The notes below the pieces were generated by a model that was given only the letters and a program-made list of their open reading frames with translations, made no database searches and was not told where the DNA came from. Made by a program: the position numbers and the translations under genes. DNA of 5,774 nucleotides from Nitrospirota bacterium (GTDB lineage Bacteria; Nitrospirota; Thermodesulfovibrionia; Thermodesulfovibrionales; UBA6898), in the NCBI GenBank assembly GCA_021787505.1, contig JAJYLU010000145.1, positions 1 to 5,774 on the forward strand, in the 5' to 3' direction. The number at the start of each line of letters is the position of its first letter. Within the stretch, counting starts at the first letter, position 1. Of this stretch, positions 1 to 4,365 are shown piece after piece.

Positions 1-1104
1 CCCGGTCCTCTTTGAAATCTTTTTAAAGGTGTCGCCCTTTTTTACCATATAATGTTCAATGGTGAACCGATCTCCCTCGGGCACAGCCGAGAGCCGTTCA
101 AGGAACTTTTCCCTCGTCCCCTGAGGGACCTTGAGGATATAATTCGGGACATCGGGCGGCGTACACCATCTCCTCAACTCCGGGTTCAGCTTCTTGATCA
201 CAGCCAGGTCAGTCCCCGCGCATTCCGCAGCGACCGCCAAATCGACCGGGGAATCCAGTTCAACCTCGTCGTAGCTCAGCGGCTCGTGATATTCGATGTC
301 CGCAAATCCGAAATCTTTCGGATTGGTGGCGATAAGGCCTGCCGCGATAAACTTGGGGACGTATTCCTTAGTCTCATTCTTGATATGCCCGGTACCGACG
401 AGGTCCCAGTAACTGTCGGCCTTGCTCTGCCTCATAGCCCTGAGGATCTTCCCTTCGCCTGCATTGTAGGCCGCCATCGCCAGGTTCCATGAACCGAACA
501 TCCCGTACAGGTCCTTAAGATAGTCCGCCGCTGCCTCCGTAGATTTAACGGGGTCTCTTCTTTCGTCCTTCCACCAGTTGATTTCGAGTCCGTATCGCCG
601 GGCGGTCGAAGCGATGAACTGCCACGGACCTACGGCCCTGGCGATCGAATAGGCGTTGGGGTTGAAACCGCTCTCGATAAGGGAGAGGAAAACTATATCT
701 TCGGGGACGTCTTTCTTCCTGAGTATCTCCTTCATCATGTCGAGATATTGGCCCGACCTGCTGAGCCAGAGGGAGAATTTCTCCCTGATCCGCGTGCTGA
801 ACAAGCCGATACTTTTTTCCACCGCCTTCGACGCGGTCTCATTCGTTCCATACGAGGTGATTAGGGAAGGTTGAGCGGGAGCTGTATTTTCGGGCTGCGC
901 TTTCTCGGGAACGGCAATCACGGTTTCAGGGGCCGACTGTTTTGGGGCGACTACCGGCATTTCAGGATTTGTTTTTTTTGTGACATCGATCTGAGACGTC
1001 TCACTGCCCGCAGTCGTCTCCTCGGCGCCGGAAAAAGCCGGAAAAAGAATAAGGAACAATATCGGTAAGAGAAGCACAAGAGAAAGTTGTCCTGACCTTT
1101 TCAT
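1..1104 (-). CDS. mltD: MltD-like membrane-bound or periplasmic lytic transglycosylase with C-terminal LysM, partial at 3' end
   Basis: The frame is open for 368 codons from ATG at 1104-1102 to the left edge, so the C-terminus is missing. Residues 1-27 look like a Sec signal peptide: KR at 2-3, a hydrophobic core at about 8-24, and a likely cut after FSGA (27). There is no lipobox cysteine, unlike E. coli MltD. Residues 28-95 form a low-complexity Pro/Ala/Glu/Thr linker. The SLT (lysozyme-like) domain spans about 115-225: the catalytic Glu is E144 in SLIESGFNPNAYS, followed by AVGPWQF (157-163) and AAYNAGEGKI (211-220). These are the hallmarks of the MltD branch. A LysM repeat begins at about 352 (YMVKKGDTFKKIS) and is cut by the edge. 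The family cleaves the MurNAc-GlcNAc bond of peptidoglycan with formation of 1,6-anhydroMurNAc; LysM binds the glycan. No clear Shine-Dalgarno lies before the ATG; this start is chosen because it gives a complete signal peptide. Family assignment is firm, the exact symbol less so. Confidence 0.93.
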   Translation of the reverse strand, partial: MKRSGQLSLVLLLPILFLILFPAFSGAEETTAGSETSQIDVTKKTNPEMPVVAPKQSAPETVIAVPEKAQPENTAPAQPSLITSYGTNETASKAVEKSIGLFSTRIREKFSLWLSRSGQYLDMMKEILRKKDVPEDIVFLSLIESGFNPNAYSIARAVGPWQFIASTARRYGLEINWWKDERRDPVKSTEAAADYLKDLYGMFGSWNLAMAAYNAGEGKILRAMRQSKADSYWDLVGTGHIKNETKEYVPKFIAAGLIATNPKDFGFADIEYHEPLSYDEVELDSPVDLAVAAECAGTDLAVIKKLNPELRRWCTPPDVPNYILKVPQGTREKFLERLSAVPEGDRFTIEHYMVKKGDTFKKISKRTG

Positions 1105-1112
1105 ACGGACTA

Positions 1113-1142
1113 ATTTTCGTCTAAAAAGGGCCTCTCTGTCAA
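1113..1142 (-). promoter_or_regulatory. Candidate sigma-70 promoter for the lytic transglycosylase gene
   Basis: On the minus strand a perfect -35 hexamer TTGACA (1142-1137) is followed after 18 bases by GAAAAT (1118-1113), which matches four of six bases of TATAAT. A start about seven bases after the -10 falls near 1106, one or two bases before the ATG at 1104. The transcript would then have almost no leader, which fits the lack of a Shine-Dalgarno sequence. The -35 is strong evidence; the -10 is only fair. Confidence 0.5.
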
Positions 1143-1193
1143 GGGAAAAATCTTTTATTGCGACATATTTTGTCACTCCGGCAGGTCTGATTT

Positions 1194-1211
1194 TTGCGTG
1201 CCCCCACGCAA
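1194..1211. repeat. Short perfect hairpin (7-bp stem, 4-base loop) in the divergent intergenic region
   Basis: TTGCGTG (1194-1200) and CACGCAA (1205-1211) are perfect reverse complements around a CCCC loop. No T-run follows the stem on either strand (plus continues CTGAAG; minus continues AAAAATC), so it does not look like an intrinsic terminator. It ends 45 bases before the DUF488 start and about 83 bases upstream of the predicted transglycosylase transcript start, so a protein-binding site is the more natural reading. Function is not shown. Confidence 0.55.
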
Positions 1212-1241
1212 CTGAAGCGCAGATGCCTCCGGGTCGATTAA

Positions 1242-1250
1242 TGCTATCAT
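1242..1250 (+). promoter_or_regulatory. Candidate extended -10 box for the DUF488 gene
   Basis: TGCTATCAT contains TATCAT (five of six to TATAAT) with an upstream TG in the extended -10 position. No good -35 lies 16-18 bases upstream, which an extended -10 can tolerate. The predicted start, about seven bases downstream, falls at or next to the ATG at 1257, so the mRNA could be leaderless. No Shine-Dalgarno is visible before that ATG. Confidence 0.35.
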
Positions 1251-1256
1251 TATCAG

Positions 1257-1685
1257 ATGCGTGACAAAATAATCTTTACCCTCGGCACGGGCCGGAGGAG
1301 CCGGGAAGATTTCATCGAAATACTTCTGGGGTACAGGGTCGAGGCCTTTCTCGACGTCAGGAGTTTCCCATACAGCAAACTCCCGCTCTTTCACAGAGAC
1401 GAGCTCGAACCTCTTCTCTTGTCGCACGGGATCGAGTATCACTTCCTCGGCAGGGAGCTTGGCGGCCTCAGAAAGGGCGGCTACGTCGCCTATCTGGCCA
1501 CGGAAGATTTCCGGAAAGGGATCGATACGGTAGAGGCGATCGCCGGGGAGAGGACCTCGATCATAGCGTGTGCCGAAAAACTCCCATGGAAATGCCACAG
1601 AAAATGGATCGCACGGGAGCTCCACAAAAGAGGATGGACAGTGGAACACATTATCGAGAAGGGGAAGGTCTGGGTGCCGAAATAA
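1257..1685 (+). CDS. DUF488 family protein
   Basis: A 142-residue protein, about the normal size for a single-domain DUF488 member. Family signatures are clear: FTLGTGRRSREDF near the N-terminus (about 7-19), the DVRSFPYS strand and loop at 33-40, ELGGLRKGG at 67-75, and the cysteine motif ACAEKLPWKCHR (104-115, with C105, E107, C113, H114, R115). The N-terminal motif, often TIGHS in relatives, here reads TLGTG, so the histidine is replaced by threonine. The biochemical function of DUF488 is not established; the paired Cys/His/Arg residues suggest a conserved active or metal-binding site, which is inference. An in-frame stop at 1239-1241 limits the start, and ATG 1257 begins right at the first conserved strand. 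There is no Shine-Dalgarno. The gene is divergent from the transglycosylase and convergent with ligA; nothing ties its role to either. Cytoplasmic: no signal peptide or membrane segment. Confidence 0.9.
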   Translation: MRDKIIFTLGTGRRSREDFIEILLGYRVEAFLDVRSFPYSKLPLFHRDELEPLLLSHGIEYHFLGRELGGLRKGGYVAYLATEDFRKGIDTVEAIAGERTSIIACAEKLPWKCHRKWIARELHKRGWTVEHIIEKGKVWVPK

Positions 1686-1713
1686 GGCGGCATGGTACTC
1701 ATGATCCCGCACC

Positions 1714-3759
1714 TTAGAATAATCTCGGGGCTTTGTCTCCCTTTTCTATCAACTTAAGCAATCCTTCGTACGAAACGGTCTTGACCCCCAAGTCTCTTGC
1801 CTTTCGGAGTTTTGACCCAGCTTCCTCTCCGACAACAAGAAAGTCAGTGCTCGCCGAGACAGCCGAAGAGGCATGACCGCCGTGCGCCTCGATCAGGTCC
1901 TCGACCTCTTTCCTCGGCTTCGGGAGGGTCCCTGTGATGACGAAGGTAAGACCTTCAAGAAGACCAGTGGCCTTCATCTTCCCTTGATAGTCGGGATTCG
2001 ATATTTTAAGGTTGTGTTCCTTGAGCATGACATCAAGGAGGTCCAGATTCTTCTTATCGTTGAAAAAAGTCGCGACGGACGCGGCGATCTTTTCGCCCAT
2101 CTGTTTAATATACAGAATATCGCCCTGTGCGACATGATAGAGTTTTTCGAGACTTTCGAAGTTCTTTGCCAGCAACTTTGCAGCAAATTCCCCGACATGG
2201 ATTATGCCGAGCGCGTATAAAAAGCGCGCGAGGGTTGTATTCTTTGACCTCTCTATGGCGTCGATCAGGTTCTGCGCCGACTTCTCGGCAAACCTGGGCA
2301 GGGCGAGCAGGTCTTCCTTCCGAAGCTTATAAATGTCCTCGAAATGCTTTATAAGTCCCCGGGAATAGAGGAGCTCGACGTTCTTTTCCCCGAGGCCCTC
2401 GATATCCATCCCTCCCCTTGAGGCGAAGTGGATAATCTTTTCCTGCACCTGGGCAGGGCAGTGGAGCGAGGTGCACCTCACCGCAACTTCGCCCTCCTCC
2501 CTGACCACCTTCGATCCGCAGACAGGGCATTTGTCGGGTATCGGGAATTTCTCTTCGCGGCCGGTCCTCTTTTCCTTGATGACCGCCACGACATGGGGGA
2601 TTACGTCTCCCGCCCGCTCGACCACGACCGTGTCGCCCTTCCGTATGTCCTTTCTTTCCATCTCGTCCCAGTTATGGAGCGTCGAGCGTGAAACTGTCAC
2701 GCCGCCGATCCTCACCGGCTTGAAGACCGCAAACGGCGTAATCACCCCTGTCCTGCCGACGCTCCCCTGGATATCGAGTATTTTCGTGGTCTCCTGATGG
2801 GCCGGAAACTTATAGGCGATAGCCCACCGGGGCTCTCTCGTCTTTGTCCCGAGCTTCTGCTGAAGCCCGAGGTCGTTCACCTTCACAACCGCGCCGTCGG
2901 TCTCGAAGGGGAAGCTCTGCCTGCTCTTTTCGATCTCCGCTATCGCGGCGATCACCTTGTCGATCCCTTTGGCGATCTCCAGCCTCGCCGGCGTAGGAAA
3001 ACGCGAGTCCCTGAGCCATGAGATGAATTCCGAGTGGCTTTTAAAGTTTATGCCCTTCACCCTCCCCGTCCCGTAACAGGCGAGGAAGAGCTTCCGCTCG
3101 GCGGTAATCGAGGGGTCGAGCTGCCTGATCGATCCCGCGGCGGCATTGCGCGGATTTGCAAAGGCCGGTTCGCCCTTCTTCTCCCTCTCGTTGTTGAGCT
3201 TCTCGAACTCCGAGAGGTCCATGTATACTTCGCCCCGGATATCTATCTCCTCGGGCACCTTTGTTCCCTCGCTCTTGAGCGGGACGGACCGCATGGTTTT
3301 TATATTCCGGGTGACGTCTTCACCCTCATATCCGTCGCCCCGCGTCGAGGCGGTGATGAGAATACCCTTCCTGTACGAAAGTTCAAGAGCCAGCCCATCA
3401 TATTTCGGCTCAACGGTATAGTCTATCTCCCCGCTGACGCCGAGAAGCTTTTTTATCCGGCCGTCAAATTCGCGCACCTCGTCGTGGGAAAAGGCGTTGT
3501 CGAGCGAGAGCATCGGCTCTGAATGCCGCACCTTTTCGAATTTCTCCTGGGGCGCCGCACCGACCCGCTGGGTGGGAGAGTCCGGAAGAACATAGTTGTA
3601 ACGTTCTTCGAGTTCCTGCAACTGCCGGAACTGACGATCATATTCCGCATCCGAGATTATCGGAGCATCGAGGACATGGTACCGGTAACTGTGGTAATTG
3701 AGGTCCTTAACGAGCTTCTCGATTTTTTCTTTTATCTCTTTATTTATGTCACCCGGCAT
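1714..3759 (-). CDS. ligA: NAD+-dependent DNA ligase LigA
   Basis: A full-length 681-residue protein, within the usual 650-700 for LigA. It seals 3'-OH/5'-phosphate nicks in duplex DNA using NAD+, at Okazaki fragments and in repair. Domains in order: Ia NMN-binding region (about 1-72, with YHSYRYHVLDAPIISDAEYD), adenylation domain (about 73-320), OB fold (about 325-400), zinc finger with C411, C414, C429 and C434, helix-hairpin-helix region (about 445-590), and a C-terminal BRCT domain (about 598-681, LTFVITGTLPKPR). The catalytic, AMP-accepting lysine is K119 in EPKYDG. Other nucleotidyltransferase motifs are present: RGEVYM (175-180), TDGAVVKVN (287-295) and AIAYKFPA (313-320). No frameshift or missing key residue was seen. 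The start at ATG 3759 is supported by GGGGAA six bases upstream and by the natural N-terminus of domain Ia. The stop lies 28 bases from that of the convergent DUF488 gene with no evident terminator between. Confidence 0.98.
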   Translation of the reverse strand: MPGDINKEIKEKIEKLVKDLNYHSYRYHVLDAPIISDAEYDRQFRQLQELEERYNYVLPDSPTQRVGAAPQEKFEKVRHSEPMLSLDNAFSHDEVREFDGRIKKLLGVSGEIDYTVEPKYDGLALELSYRKGILITASTRGDGYEGEDVTRNIKTMRSVPLKSEGTKVPEEIDIRGEVYMDLSEFEKLNNEREKKGEPAFANPRNAAAGSIRQLDPSITAERKLFLACYGTGRVKGINFKSHSEFISWLRDSRFPTPARLEIAKGIDKVIAAIAEIEKSRQSFPFETDGAVVKVNDLGLQQKLGTKTREPRWAIAYKFPAHQETTKILDIQGSVGRTGVITPFAVFKPVRIGGVTVSRSTLHNWDEMERKDIRKGDTVVVERAGDVIPHVVAVIKEKRTGREEKFPIPDKCPVCGSKVVREEGEVAVRCTSLHCPAQVQEKIIHFASRGGMDIEGLGEKNVELLYSRGLIKHFEDIYKLRKEDLLALPRFAEKSAQNLIDAIERSKNTTLARFLYALGIIHVGEFAAKLLAKNFESLEKLYHVAQGDILYIKQMGEKIAASVATFFNDKKNLDLLDVMLKEHNLKISNPDYQGKMKATGLLEGLTFVITGTLPKPRKEVEDLIEAHGGHASSAVSASTDFLVVGEEAGSKLRKARDLGVKTVSYEGLLKLIEKGDKAPRLF

Positions 3760-3765
3760 AACAAA

Positions 3766-3771
3766 TTCCCC
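3766..3771 (-). promoter_or_regulatory. Ribosome binding site of ligA
   Basis: GGGGAA on the minus strand, separated by six bases from the ATG at 3759-3757. It supports this ATG as the ligA start and contrasts with the genes starting at 1104 and 1257, which show no such site. Confidence 0.65.
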
Positions 3772-3786
3772 GTTGCACGGATAAAT

Positions 3787-3792
3787 ATTCTA
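3787..3792 (-). promoter_or_regulatory. Weak candidate -10 box for ligA
   Basis: TAGAAT on the minus strand (five of six to TATAAT) lies in an A/T-rich stretch (about 3781-3815) and would start a transcript near 3780, leaving a leader of about 20 bases that includes the ribosome binding site. No convincing -35 is found at the right distance; TTGTGA at 3806-3801 is too close. The placement is plausible, but the box could be chance in A/T-rich DNA. Confidence 0.3.
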
Positions 3793-3873
3793 ATACTCTA
3801 TCACAAAAAATAATACAGGAATACGCAGAGGGAATCAGCGGATGAAGATGAATTAGCGGTAGCATTTTGTACG

Positions 3874-3939
3874 ATGTGCGATTACGAGAAAGTATAACCA
3901 GGCCGGCAGGGAACTATGTCGATTATGATCGGAGAAAGT
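3874..3939. repeat. Imperfect direct repeat between ligA and the response regulator gene
   Basis: Two related stretches on the plus strand: 3874-3893 (ATGTGCGATTACGAGAAAGT) and 3916-3939, which shares ATGT, CGATTA, GA and GAGAAAGT in the same order with one base lost and a few gained. They lie 22 bases apart in the 186-base gap downstream of the receiver gene and upstream of ligA. They may be binding sites, a decayed small duplication, or chance. No gene or clear intrinsic terminator is seen in this gap. Confidence 0.35.
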
Positions 3940-3945
3940 TCTCGT

Positions 3946-4296
3946 TTATTCTTTTGCGACATACCTTCTGACAAATTCCTTCAGTTCTTTGTAAGAAGAT
4001 GACTTAACAACAATCGCGTCTGCTTCATCTGGCAAAGTCAAAGCTGTTTGGTCGTAGCCAGTAAAGATCGCAACTGGTATTTCCGGTCGTCCCTCCTTCA
4101 TCTGCTTTAGTAACGTTATTCCATCCATGCCGGGCATCTTGACATCGACTATTACAACATCGGGCTTTTCACTCTCAAAAAGTTCCATGGCTTCCTGCCC
4201 GTTGGAGGCCATAATCACTTGCCAGCGCTCGTCTCTGAGCTCTAAACTGGTCAATAGGAGGTTATTCTCGTCATCATCAACAATTAATATCTTCAT
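3946..4296 (-). CDS. Single-domain response regulator (CheY-like receiver)
   Basis: A 116-residue protein made only of a receiver domain. Acidic pocket D7 and D8 sit in ILIVDDDE, the phospho-acceptor is D51 in VIVDVKMPGMDG, T79 is in AIFTG, and the conserved lysine is K98 in AIVVKSS. There is no DNA-binding or enzymatic output domain, so it should act by protein contact or as a phosphorelay intermediate in the cytoplasm. Two details differ from classical CheY: the aromatic switch position three residues before the lysine is I95, and the proline that usually follows the lysine is S99. The gene starts 69 bases after the stop of the sensor kinase on the same strand, so the kinase is the obvious phosphodonor and the two are probably cotranscribed. 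Possible Shine-Dalgarno sequences are GGAAAT (4311-4306) or GGAT (4304-4301), neither strong. The gene is visibly poorer in G+C than ligA. The partner that carries the output is not in the window. Confidence 0.93.
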   Translation of the reverse strand: MKILIVDDDENNLLLTSLELRDERWQVIMASNGQEAMELFESEKPDVVIVDVKMPGMDGITLLKQMKEGRPEIPVAIFTGYDQTALTLPDEADAIVVKSSSYKELKEFVRRYVAKE

Positions 4297-4365
4297 GCTT
4301 ATCCGATTTCCGACGAACCAAAGGAAAATAAGTTCTTCCCATCATCAATCATGAGTATTGTTTAT

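Larger units (their letters stand above)
1166..1271. repeat. 11-base inverted repeat pair flanking the divergent promoter region
   Basis: GTGACAAAATA occurs on the plus strand at 1261-1271 and, as its exact reverse complement, at 1166-1176. The arms are 84 bases apart. One arm covers codons 2-5 of the DUF488 gene; the other lies about 60 bases upstream of the predicted start of the transglycosylase transcript. This could be a pair of operator half-sites for one regulator acting on both genes, or a chance match in A/T-rich sequence. Confidence 0.4.

Noticed and set aside
52..492. Open frames on the plus strand at 52-492, 656-874 and 871-1068
   Set aside because: They lie opposite the lytic transglycosylase, whose minus-strand frame carries the signal peptide, catalytic Glu motif and LysM start. 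Their translations look like random basic and hydrophobic mixtures.
1691..1704. CATG...CATG hairpin between the DUF488 and ligA stop codons
   Set aside because: A four-base self-complementary word repeated once; too short to act as a terminator and with no T-run.
1173..1712. 179-codon open frame on the minus strand covering the whole DUF488 gene
   Set aside because: Its translation shows no recognisable domain, while the plus-strand frame gives a clear DUF488 protein; it is the antisense shadow of that gene.
3034..3522. 162-codon plus-strand open frame, and several others inside 1873-3813
   Set aside because: All lie opposite ligA, which is intact with every motif in place; none shows a domain or a ribosome binding site.
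3930..3944. Possible terminator just after the receiver gene (GAGA/TCTC stem)
   Set aside because: The stem is only four pairs with a four-base loop and no T-run follows on the minus strand.
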